A stretch of DNA of 64,000 nucleotides from Plantactinospora alkalitolerans (GCF_015690345.1 NZ_JADPUN010000205.1:1-64000), one strand, 5' to 3'; shown: positions 27,501-37,040, counted from the first letter of the stretch. Program-made: numbers and translations. Notes: a model not told the origin generated them from the sequence alone.

Positions 27501-30500
27501 TGGCTGCGGCATCACCGTTGTAGGTGCCGTCGTCGAGGGCGCCCGCGAAACTGGCGTCGATGACGATGTCGGTGTACGGCGTCGCGCCGGTGTTCTCCAC
27601 CCGGGTGCTGAACCGGACCTGCGCGCCCGGCACCGTGGTGGGACCGTCGACCGAGTTCGCGATGGTCAGTTCCGACACCGTCACGACGGCCGTACAGGCC
27701 GGGTTGGTGCTGCCGGCGGCGCAGGTGTTGCCGGCGGCCGTGGAGCTGACCGTGCTGGTCAGGAGGTGGTTGCCGGCGTCCGGGGTGTCAACGGTGACCG
27801 AGTAGGTGATCGTCGCCGTCGATCCGGGTGTCAGGGAGCCGGTCCAGACCAGGTCGGTGCCGGTCAGCACGACGCTGCCGACGCTCGGGGTCGCATCGCC
27901 GTTGTAGGTCGCGTCGTCCAGGAGGCCGGCCAGCGCGTTCGTCACGGTGACGCCGGACTGGGCGGTCTGCCCGGTGTTGACCATGGTGACGGTGTAGCTC
28001 ACCGTGCCGCCGGCGGTCGTGCTGGCGGTGCCGGCGGTGATGGCGATGCTCAGCGCCGGCGTGAGTACGGGCAGCGTCAGGCCGCAGCCGACGTTGGGAC
28101 TGGCCGGCGGGCAACTGTTGCCGACCTCGGCCGACGAGACTCTGTTCACCAGCAACTTGTCACCCGGGTCGGGCGCCAGCACGGTCATCGGGTAGGTGAT
28201 GACGGCGCTGGCCCCCACCGCGAGATCCCCGGTCCAGGTCAGCGTCGACGCCGCGAACGACAGCGATCCGGTCGTGGCGGTGGCGGTGCCGTCGACATAG
28301 GTCGCGTCGTCCAGCGCACCGGCCAGGTCGTCGGCGACCACCGCACCCAGGTACGGCGCGGTGCCGGTGTTGCTGATCGTGATGGTGTAGTTGACCGTCC
28401 CGCCGGGGACCGTGACCGGGGTGTCAGCCGTCTTGACGATGCTCATGGCGGGCAGCAGGACGTCCACGCTCGCGGTACACCGGGGGTCGGTTCCGCCGGT
28501 CGGGCAGTTGTTGCCGGGGATCGTCGAGCTGGCCGTGCTGACCATCACCTTGTTCCCCGGATCCGGGTTCCTTACCCGGAAGTCCCTCGCAATCGTGATC
28601 GTTCCGCCCACCGGAATATCGCCGCTCCAGACCAGACCGGCGGGGGTGACCACGAGGCTCCCCGAGGACGCCTCGTCCCGGATGGAGTCGGCGTCGTCGA
28701 GCAGGTCACTGCGGGCGAACGTGACGCTGACGCCGAAGAACGGCGTACTGCCGTTGTTGGCCAGAGTCGCCGTGAACCGGACCAGGCCGCCCGGGGTGAC
28801 GGCAGCGCGGTCGGCGGTGTTCACGATGGTCAGTGCCGAAACGGTCACCGTCGCGGTGCACCGCGGGTCGGCGCTTCCGTCGGAGCAGTTACTGTCCGGG
28901 GAGTCGGACACCACGGTGTTGACCAGCACGGCGTTACCGACGAGGGCGGCCACCGTCACGCTGTAGGTGAGCACGACGGACCCGTTCGCCGGAATGTCGC
29001 CCGTCCACTCCAGCAGCGGCTCGTCGTAGCTGAAGGTGCCACCGCCGTTCGACGAGGCGTCGTCGTTGTAGGTGGCATCGCCGAGTACGTCGGACAGATC
29101 GTCGTTGAGTTCCGCGCCCAGGTACGGGGTGCCGCCGGAGTTCGCGACGACGATCGTGTAGGTCACCACCGAGCCGGCGACGGTGGACGCCACATCGGCG
29201 GTCTTGGTGTACGAGAGCGTGCTTTCCCCGACGACCGCGACGGTGACGACGCACCGGGGGTCGGTGCCGCCCGCCGGACAGTTGTTGAGTGCCGCGCCCG
29301 AGGTGATCGTGCTGACCAGTGACGAGTCTCCCTCGACGGGATTGTCGATCGCCACGGTGAAGACGAGCGTGACGGTGGCCCCGACCGCCAGGTCACCGCT
29401 CCAGGTGAGCACCGGCGCGGTGTAGCTCACCGTTCCACCACCGGTGACCACCGTGTCGTTGTTGAATGTCGCGTCGTCGACGACCTGGCTGAGGTCGTCC
29501 GCGACGCTGATCGCGGTGTAGTCGAGCTGGCCGGAGTTGGTGATGGTCACCGTGTAGGTCAGGGTGCTACCGGGCATCCCCGTCGGGGAATCGGCGGTGG
29601 AGACAATGGTCAGCCCGGGCGTCAGGACGACCACCGTCGAGGTGCAGCCGACCGCCTGCCCCGCCGCCGAGCAGGAACTGCCGACCGCGGTGGAACTGAC
29701 CGTACTGACCATGTTCTTGTTGCCGGGATCGGGGTCCCGGACGGTGACCGTGTAATCGATTGTCACCACCGCGCCGACCGCCAGGCTGCCGGTCCAGGTC
29801 AGCGTGGTCCCGGCGAAGCCGACCGAACCGGCACTGGCCACCGCGTCGGCGTTGTAGGTCGCGTCGTCCAACAGCCCCGCCAGATCGTTGGTGACGCTGA
29901 TCGCCGAGTAGGGCGACGTACCCGAGTTGGTCACCGTCACGGTGTAGCCGACGATCTGACCGGGTGCGGCGGCCGAGGTGTCCGCGACGGTGGTGATGTC
30001 GAGTCCCGGGATGAGCACCGCGACGCTTATCGTGCACCGCGGATCCGTGCTGCCGGCGGGGCAGTTGTTGCCCGGTGCCGAGGAGACCGATGTGGCCGTG
30101 AGCAGGCCGTCGCCGCTGTACGGGTCCAGCACGGTCATGCTGCCGGTCAGGTTGACCGTGGCGCCGACGGGGATGTCACCGGTCCAGACCGCGCCGCCGG
30201 TTCCGACCGTCAGGATGCCCGATGTCGCCGTCTGGTCTCCGTTCCCGATGACCTCGTCGGTGAGGCCCGACGTGTCGAAGTCCACGCTGATGTCGTTGTA
30301 GGGCACCTGACCGGTGTTGGTGTAGCTCGCGTTGATCCGCACCACGCCACCCGGCGTGATGGTGGCGACATCGGTGGTGGTAATGATCTCCAGCCTGGCC
30401 ACCGGCACGCTGACAACGCATCGGGTGTCCGTGCCGCCGGCCGGACAGTTGCTGCCGGCGGCCGCCGAGACGACCTGGTTGGTCAGGATCAGGTCGCCCC

Positions 30501-33500
30501 CGACCGGATCGTCCACCGTCACCGAATAGGTGATCGTCACCGTGGCGCCGACCGCCAGCGCACCCGTCCAGCTCAGGTTGGGGCTGCTGAAGCTGGCCGA
30601 GCCGGCCGAGGCCGACACGTCGTTGTTGTAGGCGGCGTCGTCGAGAACCCCGGCGAGCGCGTCGGTGACCGTCAACGCCGGATAGGCGGTCTGACCGGAG
30701 TTGGTGAGGGTGACGGTGTAGCCGACCACGGAGCCCGGCGCGGTGCTGGCGACGCCGGACGTCACCGCGATCACCAGGCCCGGCACCAGGACCAGGACCG
30801 TCGCCGTGCAGCGCGGGTCGGTACCGCCGGTCGGACAGTTGTTGCCGGGGGTGGTGGAGACCACCGTGTTGCTCAGCACCTTGTCGCCGGGATCCGGGTC
30901 CAGAATCGTCATCGAGTAGGTGACGGACACCGCGGCGCCGATGGCCAGGTCACCGACCCAGCTCAGCACCGGAGCCGCATAGGACACGGTGCCGGCGGAT
31001 GCGACCGCGTCGTTGTTGTAGCTGGCGTCGTTCAGCGCATTGGCCAGGGAGTCGGTGAAGTTCGCGCCCACGTACGCGGTCTGGCCGACGTTCGTCACGG
31101 TGATCGTGTAAGTCGCCGTGCCACCGGGTGTCGTGGTGGCCGTGTCGGCGGTCTTCTCGATCGTCAGGCCCGGGGTCAGCACCGTGACGGTGGCCGTACA
31201 CGCCGGGTCGGTACCGCCCGTGGGGCAGTTGTTGTTGGCCGCCGCCGAGCTGACCGTCGAGGTCAGCACCTGGGAACCGGGATCGGGGTTCAGCACCGTC
31301 ACGGACAGCCGGACGGTGGCGGTCGCGCCGACCGCCAGCGCGCCGGTCCAGGTCAGCACCGAACTGGCGACGCCGACCGTGCCGCTGTCCGCCGTCGCGT
31401 CCCCGTTGTAGGTGGCGTCGTCGAACACATCGGCCAGCGATGCGGTGACGGTCGCCGCCGGATAGGCGGCCTCTCCGGTGTTCGAGATCGTGATCGTGTA
31501 ACCGACGGTTCCGCCGGGCGTCGTGGTGGACGCGCTCGGGGTGTTCGTGATGGCCAGTCCGGGCAAGAGCACGCCGACCACCGCCGTACACCGGAGGTCG
31601 GTGCTGCCCGTGGCACAGTTGGCACCTACCGTCGGGGACACCACAGTGTTGGTCAGCGACCGGTCCCCGGTATCGGGACTGGCGACCGTGACCGAGTAGG
31701 TGATGGTCGCGGTCGCACCCACGGCGAGGTTGCCGGTCCAGGTGATGGTCGGGCTGCTGTAGCTGACCACCCCGGAGGTGGCGGTGGCGTTGGCGTCGTA
31801 GACGGCGTCGTCGAGCACCCCGGCCAGCGAGTCGGTGAAGGTCGCCCCGACGTAGGCCGACTGGCCGGTGTTGGTCACCACGATCTGGTAAGTCACCACG
31901 TTCCCGGGCGTCGTACTCGGCGTATCCGCCGTCTTGACCAGGGTCAACCCGGGAATGACGACGGTGACCGCTGCGGTGCACCGCGGGTCGGTGCTGCCGC
32001 TGGCGCAGTTGTTGCCGACGGCCGTGGAGGAGACCACGCTGGTCAGCACCCGGTCTCCGACGGCCGGATCAGCCACGGTCACGCTGAAGGTGATGGTCAC
32101 CGTGCCGCCGACCGCGATGTTCCCGGTCCAGGTCAGCGTCGGGCTGGTGAAGCTGAGCGCGCCGCTGGTGGCGGTCGCGTCATCGTTCCAGACGGCGTCG
32201 TCGAGCACCGCTGCCAACGCGTTGGGCACGCTGATTCCGGTGTACGCCGTCTGCCCGGTGTTGGTGAGAGTGACCGTGTAGCCCACCGTGGAGCCGGGGA
32301 TGGCGGTCGACGCACTCGCGACGTTGGTCAGGACCAGCCCCGGCACCAGGACGGTGACCGTGGCGGTGCAGCGGACGTCGGTGCCACCGGATGGACAGTT
32401 GTTGCCCAGGGTGGTGGAGGCCACCGTGTTCGTCATGGCCCGGTCGCCGGGATCTGGGCGCCGGACGGTCACCGAGTAGCTGACGGTCACGCTCGCGCCC
32501 ACGGCCAGATTGCCGCTCCAGCTCAGGTTGGGCGAGGTGAAGGAGATCGCCCCGGCCGTCGCCGTCGCGTCGGCGTTGTAGGTCGCGTCATCCAGCACGC
32601 TGGTCAGCGCTTCGGTGAAGCCCGCGCCGGTGTACGGGGCCTGACCGGTGTTGGTCACGGTGACGGTGTAACGCACCACGTCACCAGGCGTCGCGGTGGC
32701 GACGTCCGCCGTCTTCACGATGGCCAGGGCGGCGATCGGCACGGTCGTCGTACACCGGACGTCCTGGCTGCCCGACGCACAGTTGGTGCCCAGCGTCGTG
32801 GAGGTCACCGTGTTGGTCAGTAGTTGGTTTCCGGTGACCGTGCCGTTCACGGTTACCGAGTAGGTGATGGTCGCGACCGCGCCGGCGGGCAGGTCACCGG
32901 TCCAGTTCAGGGTCGAGCCGGCGAAAGACACCGATCCGGAGGTCGCCGTCGCATCGCTGTTGTAGGCCGCGTCGTCCAGGACAGCAGCGAGCGGATCGGT
33001 CAGCGCGACGCTGGTGAACGCTACCGACGAGGTGTTGTTGACCGTGATCGAGTAGTGCACGGTCTGCCCGGCCGCCACGCTGGAGACGTCGGCGCTCTTC
33101 GTCACGATCAGCGGTCCGGCCGCGATCACCAGGTTGACGGCCGCGGTCGCCTGCTGACCAGCCGCGTCGACCACTCGTACGGTGAAGGGGTAACTACCTG
33201 CCGTGGTCGGGGTGCCGGAGAGCAGCCCGGTGCTGGCGTCGAGAGTCAGACCTGGCGGCAGGCTGCCTACGGAGACCGACCAGACGAACGGCGCGGTACC
33301 GCCGGTAACCGTCAGCGGCACGCTGTAGGGGACGCCTACCTGGCCCGACGGTGGCGGCGGGAAGTTCAGGGTGGGCGAGGCGGTGATGCCGAGCGCGACG
33401 GTACGGGTGGCGCTCTGCGAGAACGAGTCCATCACCCGAACGGTGAAGGAGTAGTTGCCGCCCAGTGTCGGGGTTCCGGAGAGCTGTCCGGTACCCGGGT

Positions 33501-36237
33501 TGAGGGTCAGACCCGGCGGGAGGCTGCCTGCGGTGACCGACCAGGTGAACGGGGCGGTACCGCCGGTCACGGTGAGCGGGATGCTGTAGCCGATCCCGAC
33601 CTGGCCCTGGGGTGGCGTCGGAAAGGTCAGCGTCGGCGGCGGCGCGATGACCACGCTCAGCGCCTGGGTGGCGGACTGTCCACTGGCGTCGAGCACCCGA
33701 ACGGTGAACCCGAAGGTTCCGGCGGTGGTAGGGGTGCCGGAGAGCAGCCCGGTGCTGGCGTTGAGGGTCACCCCGGCCGGTAGCGTTCCGGCACTGACCG
33801 ACCAGACGAAGGGAGCGGTGCCGCCGTTGACCGTGAGCGGGACACTGTAGGTTGCGCCGACCTCACCGAGCGGCGGTGCCGGGTTCGACAGCGTTGGAGA
33901 AACGTTCGGGATCACCGGCGTGGACTGGGCCGACGGTGGCCCGGTCCCGCCGGCGTTCGTCGCCGCCACCGTGAAGGTGTACGAGGTGCCAGGGGTCAGT
34001 CCGGTCACTGTCCGGGTGGTGCCGGTACCGGTGAAGGTCTGCGGCGTCTGGGCCACGCCCGCGACGTACGGGGTGACCACGTACGAGAGGATCGGGCTCC
34101 CGCCGTTGCTGGGCGCGGTCCAGGTCAGGGTGGCCGCCGAGTCCCCGGCGCTCGCCGCCGTGATCGTCGGTGCGCCGGGCAGCACGAACGGCACCACGGC
34201 GTTCGAGGCGGGGCTGGCCGTACCGGTGCCGATGGCGTTCACCGCCGCGACCGTTAAGGTGTAGGAGGCGCCGACGGTCAGCCCGGTCAACGTACGGGTG
34301 GTGGTGGAGGCATCGTACGAGATCGGGGCCTGGGCCACCCCGTTCCTGGTCGGCGTGACGATGTAGCCGGTGATCGCGCTGCCATTGCTTGACGGCGCCG
34401 ACCAGCTGACGGTGGCGCTGGCAAGGCCGGCTGTCGCGGTCGGCGCGGTCGGGGTGGCCGGCCGGTCCGTGTAGACGTAGCTGGCAGCGGCGGCGACACC
34501 CCGGGTCACCACGGTGACCGTCACGGTGGCCGCGCTGGTCCGCGACGGCATCGACGAGATGGCAAGGGTGCCGTCGCCGTTGACGGTGAAACAACCGGCG
34601 GCCGGCCCGGACTGACACGGCAGCAGCGTGACCGGGGTCCCCGCCTGCTGCTCCGCAGTGGTGCCGATCTCGATGGCCGTCGCTCCGGCGATGTTCGTAC
34701 CACCGACCGTGACGCCGATGCCACCGGCGATGGTGCTCGTCGCCGGAGTGACGGTGATCCCGCTCGGGGTGGCCGGCACCGTCCCGGCGGTCGTCGACGA
34801 CGAGAAGCCGGGATTGGCGTCGCTGGACGAGGCGGTGGCCATGGACTGGGTCTGGATGATCGCGGGTGTAACGCTGGAACCGGTCACGATGCCGACGATC
34901 GTGACCGGGGACAGGGTGCTCCCGTTGGCGAAGGGGGTGTTGCTGTTGGCACAGGTGATCTTCTGGCCCACCGGGGCGGCGCAGACCCAGCCGGAGCCGA
35001 AGGCGCCGACCGGCACCACGCCGGTCGGCAGCGTCTCCGTCACCGAGATCGCATTTGTCTCGTCAGCACCGGCGCTGACGCCGGCCACGACCGAGTAGGT
35101 CACCGGGTCACCGGGCTGGGGCGTCGGGCCGGTGTAACTGGTCTGGGTCACGTTCAGGTCCGGCACCGGGTTGAACGTCAGCACCCGGACGTTGTCGACC
35201 TCGTGGTTGTCCACCACGGAACCGGTCGAACCCACCCAGCCGAACGCGAGTTGCCGTGGAATTCCGTTGCTGTTCAGCCAGCTCGTCGAGGGATACAGGC
35301 CGGCCGGGACCACCGGTAGCGGGCCCTCCAGGGTTCGGGCGGCCTGGCCCACGGGCGTGAACCGCACCAGATACCGACCAGACGCGACTATCAGCCCGGA
35401 GGGGGTGGTGAACGAGGAAGTCGTCGGGTTGATCGCCACCTCCACCGGCACGACCGAGGCAGCCCGGGTCGCCGCACGCAACGGAATCACCGGCGAACTC
35501 CCCGAGGTCGCGGTGCTGTTCACCCCGCAGTATCCAACCGTGTTCCGGCCCGGACCACGGACCAACACCTGGCCGGGGATCTTGGCGGCCGTGATGTACG
35601 GCGGGCTCGGCAGGCAGCCGCTTCCCTCGTAGGTGGTGGTGCTGTAGTTGCCGAAGACGTCGAAGCCGATGCCCATGTAACCGTTTGCCAGCCCGGGCAG
35701 CGTCTTCGTGCTCGAGTAGCCCAGCGCGCCGCCGGTCTGGCCGAGGGTGGCGGGTGCCAACGGCACGGCGGGGTCGACGGCGGCCAGCGAGAAGGTCATC
35801 CCGTCGGCGCTGCCGCCGCCCCACTGGTAGAGGTTGAACGTGACGTCCAGACCAGACACGGTCGGTACGCTCGTCGCCCCGAAGACGCCACCGGTCCGGA
35901 ATGTGGAGGTGTCGGTGAGCTGGAGTTTGCCGGTGCCCGGCGGGGTTGTGCCCGCCGCACAACTGTGCAGGGCTCCGGTGCTCGGATTGCCCGAGGCGGT
36001 CAGGCAGGCGGAGTTCGGTGTCGTGGCAGAACCGCTCGGCAGGGCCGGCAGGGTCACGGCGCCGAGGCCGTCCGGGGTGTTGTTGTGGAACGGCTGGTCG
36101 AACAGGAGGGTGCCGGCCGCCGAGGCGGGGGCCGGACTGAGGACGACCACCAGCGCCGCCAGCAACGCGGCGACGAGGCAGACCGCGAGATCACGTCGCC
36201 GCCGACGCCGGACGGCTGGTGCGATGTCCGCGTTCAC
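24559..36237 (-). CDS. Giant secreted DUF11-repeat surface protein with lectin-like head
   Basis: This 3,892-residue protein is one of the largest adhesin-like proteins one would expect in an actinomycete. Residues 1-41 are a signal peptide ending ASA. Residues about 42-356 look like an L-type lectin-like domain (DGMTFSLAAVDP, GYMGIGFDVFGNYS). A DUF11/CARDB-like domain follows (357-470), then a TIG-like domain (490-590), two FN3-like domains (595-775) and three He_PIG-like Ig domains (783-1036). Residues about 1040-3762 contain 21 DUF11 repeats of about 130 residues. The last 130 residues form a WxL-like beta domain (VTMTVTTNSPTGYVVAV ... YSATLEYVAI). There is no LPXTG or terminal membrane helix. 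The start is a GTG with a weak ribosome site. A role in adhesion or as a surface layer is inferred. Confidence 0.85.
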   Translation of the reverse strand: MNADIAPAVRRRRRRDLAVCLVAALLAALVVVLSPAPASAAGTLLFDQPFHNNTPDGLGAVTLPALPSGSATTPNSACLTASGNPSTGALHSCAAGTTPPGTGKLQLTDTSTFRTGGVFGATSVPTVSGLDVTFNLYQWGGGSADGMTFSLAAVDPAVPLAPATLGQTGGALGYSSTKTLPGLANGYMGIGFDVFGNYSTTTYEGSGCLPSPPYITAAKIPGQVLVRGPGRNTVGYCGVNSTATSGSSPVIPLRAATRAASVVPVEVAINPTTSSFTTPSGLIVASGRYLVRFTPVGQAARTLEGPLPVVPAGLYPSTSWLNSNGIPRQLAFGWVGSTGSVVDNHEVDNVRVLTFNPVPDLNVTQTSYTGPTPQPGDPVTYSVVAGVSAGADETNAISVTETLPTGVVPVGAFGSGWVCAAPVGQKITCANSNTPFANGSTLSPVTIVGIVTGSSVTPAIIQTQSMATASSSDANPGFSSSTTAGTVPATPSGITVTPATSTIAGGIGVTVGGTNIAGATAIEIGTTAEQQAGTPVTLLPCQSGPAAGCFTVNGDGTLAISSMPSRTSAATVTVTVVTRGVAAAASYVYTDRPATPTAPTATAGLASATVSWSAPSSNGSAITGYIVTPTRNGVAQAPISYDASTTTRTLTGLTVGASYTLTVAAVNAIGTGTASPASNAVVPFVLPGAPTITAASAGDSAATLTWTAPSNGGSPILSYVVTPYVAGVAQTPQTFTGTGTTRTVTGLTPGTSYTFTVAATNAGGTGPPSAQSTPVIPNVSPTLSNPAPPLGEVGATYSVPLTVNGGTAPFVWSVSAGTLPAGVTLNASTGLLSGTPTTAGTFGFTVRVLDASGQSATQALSVVIAPPPTLTFPTPPQGQVGIGYSIPLTVTGGTAPFTWSVTAGSLPPGLTLNPGTGQLSGTPTLGGNYSFTVRVMDSFSQSATRTVALGITASPTLNFPPPPSGQVGVPYSVPLTVTGGTAPFVWSVSVGSLPPGLTLDASTGLLSGTPTTAGSYPFTVRVVDAAGQQATAAVNLVIAAGPLIVTKSADVSSVAAGQTVHYSITVNNTSSVAFTSVALTDPLAAVLDDAAYNSDATATSGSVSFAGSTLNWTGDLPAGAVATITYSVTVNGTVTGNQLLTNTVTSTTLGTNCASGSQDVRCTTTVPIAALAIVKTADVATATPGDVVRYTVTVTNTGQAPYTGAGFTEALTSVLDDATYNADATATAGAISFTSPNLSWSGNLAVGASVTVSYSVTVRRPDPGDRAMTNTVASTTLGNNCPSGGTDVRCTATVTVLVPGLVLTNVASASTAIPGSTVGYTVTLTNTGQTAYTGISVPNALAAVLDDAVWNDDATATSGALSFTSPTLTWTGNIAVGGTVTITFSVTVADPAVGDRVLTSVVSSTAVGNNCASGSTDPRCTAAVTVVIPGLTLVKTADTPSTTPGNVVTYQIVVTNTGQSAYVGATFTDSLAGVLDDAVYDANATATSGVVSYSSPTITWTGNLAVGATATITYSVTVASPDTGDRSLTNTVVSPTVGANCATGSTDLRCTAVVGVLLPGLAITNTPSASTTTPGGTVGYTITISNTGEAAYPAATVTASLADVFDDATYNGDATADSGTVGVASSVLTWTGALAVGATATVRLSVTVLNPDPGSQVLTSTVSSAAANNNCPTGGTDPACTATVTVLTPGLTIEKTADTATTTPGGTATYTITVTNVGQTAYVGANFTDSLANALNDASYNNDAVASAGTVSYAAPVLSWVGDLAIGAAVSVTYSMTILDPDPGDKVLSNTVVSTTPGNNCPTGGTDPRCTATVLVLVPGLVIAVTSGVASTAPGSVVGYTVTLTNSGQTAYPALTVTDALAGVLDDAAYNNDVSASAGSASFSSPNLSWTGALAVGATVTITYSVTVDDPVGGDLILTNQVVSAAAGSNCPAGGTDTRCVVSVPVARLEIITTTDVATITPGGVVRINASYTNTGQVPYNDISVDFDTSGLTDEVIGNGDQTATSGILTVGTGGAVWTGDIPVGATVNLTGSMTVLDPYSGDGLLTATSVSSAPGNNCPAGSTDPRCTISVAVLIPGLDITTVADTSAAAPGQIVGYTVTVTNSGTSPYSAISVTNDLAGLLDDATYNADAVASAGSVGFAGTTLTWTGSLAVGAVVTIDYTVTVRDPDPGNKNMVSTVSSTAVGSSCSAAGQAVGCTSTVVVLTPGLTIVSTADSPTGMPGSTLTYTVTITNSGQLDYTAISVADDLSQVVDDATFNNDTVVTGGGTVSYTAPVLTWSGDLAVGATVTLVFTVAIDNPVEGDSSLVSTITSGAALNNCPAGGTDPRCVVTVAVVGESTLSYTKTADVASTVAGSVVTYTIVVANSGGTPYLGAELNDDLSDVLGDATYNDDASSNGGGTFSYDEPLLEWTGDIPANGSVVLTYSVTVAALVGNAVLVNTVVSDSPDSNCSDGSADPRCTATVTVSALTIVNTADRAAVTPGGLVRFTATLANNGSTPFFGVSVTFARSDLLDDADSIRDEASSGSLVVTPAGLVWSGDIPVGGTITIARDFRVRNPDPGNKVMVSTASSTIPGNNCPTGGTDPRCTASVDVLLPAMSIVKTADTPVTVPGGTVNYTITISNTGTAPYLGAVVADDLAGALDDATYVDGTATATTGSLSFAASTLTWTGDLAVGASAVITYPMTVLAPDPGDKLLVNRVSSAEVGNSCPPASPNVGCGLTLPVLTPALSIAITAGTASTTAGGTVSYTVTMVNTGQTAQSGVTVTNALAGLLDDATYNGDATPSVGSVVLTGTDLVWTGSLTPGSTATITYSVTVDTPDAGNHLLTSTVSSTAAGNTCAAGSTNPACTAVVTVSELTIANSVDGPTTVPGAQVRFSTRVENTGATPYTDIVIDASFAGALDDGTYNGDAAASVGTLVLLPAIASIRWTGNLGVGEVLVVTGSFTVNNPDTGNKIMTSVVSSAVPGNNCPAGGTNPACTATVTVLVPALAVLKTADTATVVPGGTVGYTITVTNTGETPYTAATVADNLAGLLPDATYNGDADADVGVVSYADPVITWTGDLAIGATATISYTVTADDPQTGGRVLSNVVTSSTPGSNCPAGGSDPDCAATVSVLLPALSITKHADSGTTTPGSTLGYTITVTNSGQTPYTGASLTDDLTEVLDDASYQSAAATVGVVSYTDPVLTWTGDLDVGASAVITYSVAIDSPATGDQILTNAVSSTTVGNNCPPAGTDPACAVTVTVLIPALSITNEADVTTAVPGQVIRRTGTITNVGPTAYTGIQINSSLLGIIDDARPNGDQVASSGILTVVGASVTWTGDIPIGGVVTITGTMTVNNPDLGNRIITNTVTTTAPGSNCPPASPGPACTLTINVLVPGLTIVKTADSPNTTPGDTVTYTITATNTGETPYVDTTVTDSLSGLLANATYNADATAATGTLLYTAPNLVWRGDLPVGSAVEISYTVTVNGAQTGGRILENVVTSAAQGNNCPAGGTDPRCAATVAILIPGLSITKTADTATAAVGDQVTYTVTVANTGQTPYTGATFDDQLSDVLDEADFNDDAEATIGAVSYDAPVLTWTGNLPVGVTAVITYSVTVGSPSAGDTTLVNTVSSDTVGANCPGGPACEVTVNVLVPALLLTKIANSAEVVAGGIVQYSTLIRNAGQTTYTGATVTDSLVGVLDDAAYNADATATTGTLSYAGSILTWTGDLVVGGTATVVYTVTVNEPVTGDGLLLNSVTSSMVGNNCPAGNDDPRCATETTVVGQFLTLTSLIPGFTIGVHPDSVIVVDDAVTMTVTTNSPTGYVVAVRALAPAFVPADPDNPYTIPIENLRVRESGAQVFQPLSELTPVIVHRQSTPSAPGGDAISNDYQAVIPLSAVADSYSATLEYVAITQ
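24950..33118 (-). repeat. Tandem array of 21 DUF11 coding repeats (~390 bp each)
   Basis: Diverged units of about 389 bp follow one another within the giant gene. Each encodes a DUF11 domain with the landmarks TPGxxVxYTxTVTNTGQ, LDDAxYNxDA, LTWTGxLAVGA and a closing NNCPxGGTDPRC. Units are similar but not identical, which points to old duplications. Most units share a Cys-x8-Cys pair near the end. Confidence 0.85.
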
Positions 36238-36490
36238 CGCGTCGCCCCAGACGACGTCAGTTCAGCGACGCGTTGCACCGCTGTCGCCCTCGTTGTCACG
36301 TTGTCCCCACCCCCGAGTTCGTCACAGGAGGGAGCAAGAGCCGCAACAGACGCCCGATTTCCCTCCAGTCCCAAACCAGGATATGAGTAGGAAACCGACC
36401 ATAAGTGCGTTCTCTGGTGAAAATATGCCCGAAAGGCCCAGATAGTGACAGGCAACGCAGCCGAACGAGACTGAACCGGGGACGGCAGTC

Positions 36491-36619
36491 ATGGAATCCT
36501 TCTCACTTAGACCAACCGTTGCCACGAGGGAAGCCTCGGACAGCAACGGTGTGGTCCGGATCCACGAGGACGGCTCCATCCGGAAGGTCGAGATCGATCC
36601 CACCGGACGGACAACGTGA
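36491..36619 (+). CDS. Small 42-residue open frame, possible peptide
   Basis: This short frame starts MESFSLRPTVATREASD and ends with a polar stretch (VRIHEDGSIRKVEIDPTGR). It has sensible actinobacterial codon use and its stop codon overlaps a GTG start at 36616 (GTGA), the arrangement of a translationally coupled pair. The second frame begins KRPDINSDEAPVRHRP and is lost in an IS630 remnant after about 25 codons. The size and coupling would fit a modified-peptide precursor, but no leader motif is recognised. The ribosome site is weak. Confidence 0.35.
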   Translation: MESFSLRPTVATREASDSNGVVRIHEDGSIRKVEIDPTGRTT

Positions 36620-36690
36620 AACGCCCGGATATCAACAGCGACGAGGCCCCGGTACGGCACCGTCCGGATGCGCTCCGACCGGCGGATCGA

Positions 36691-37040
36691 CCTGGAAGAC
36701 CTCCCGCGATCCCGACTACGCCACGAAGAAGGCCCGGGTCGAGCACCTCTACGCGATCGCCGACCGCGAGGTCATACCCGAGCCCGGCGAGCCGGACGTC
36801 GTCTTCTGCCTGGACGAGTTCGGCACGCTCAACCTCCAGCACCATCCAGGGCGGCAGTGGGCCGGGCGCGGCGGCAAGCACAAGGATCCCAACCGGGAGC
36901 CCTGGCCCCGCCGCCTACACCCGGCCACACGGGATCCGACACCTGTTCGCTGCCTACGACGTGGTCAACGACAAGCTCTACGGTCACATCAAGAAGACCA
37001 AGGACCGCTCGAAGTTCCTCGGGTTCTGCCGCTACCTGCG
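36691..37040 (+). pseudogene. IS630-family transposase remnant
   Basis: Two frames together encode the DDE region of an IS630 transposase. The first gives DYATKKARVEHLYAIADREV and VVFCLDEFGTLNLQ with the catalytic-type Asp, then HPGRQWAGRGGKH. After about 36905 a frame change is needed to continue with HGIRHLFAAYDVVNDKLYGH and KFLGFCRYLRS. The N-terminal HTH and the C-terminal end are missing and no terminal inverted repeats were seen. The remnant touches the 3' end of the DUF916-like gene, whose stop codon (37032-37034) lies within it. Confidence 0.75.

Noticed and set aside
24950-33118. Regular spacing that might suggest a CRISPR-like or satellite array
   Set aside because: The period is about 390 bp, the units are diverged and in frame, and they encode DUF11 domains.
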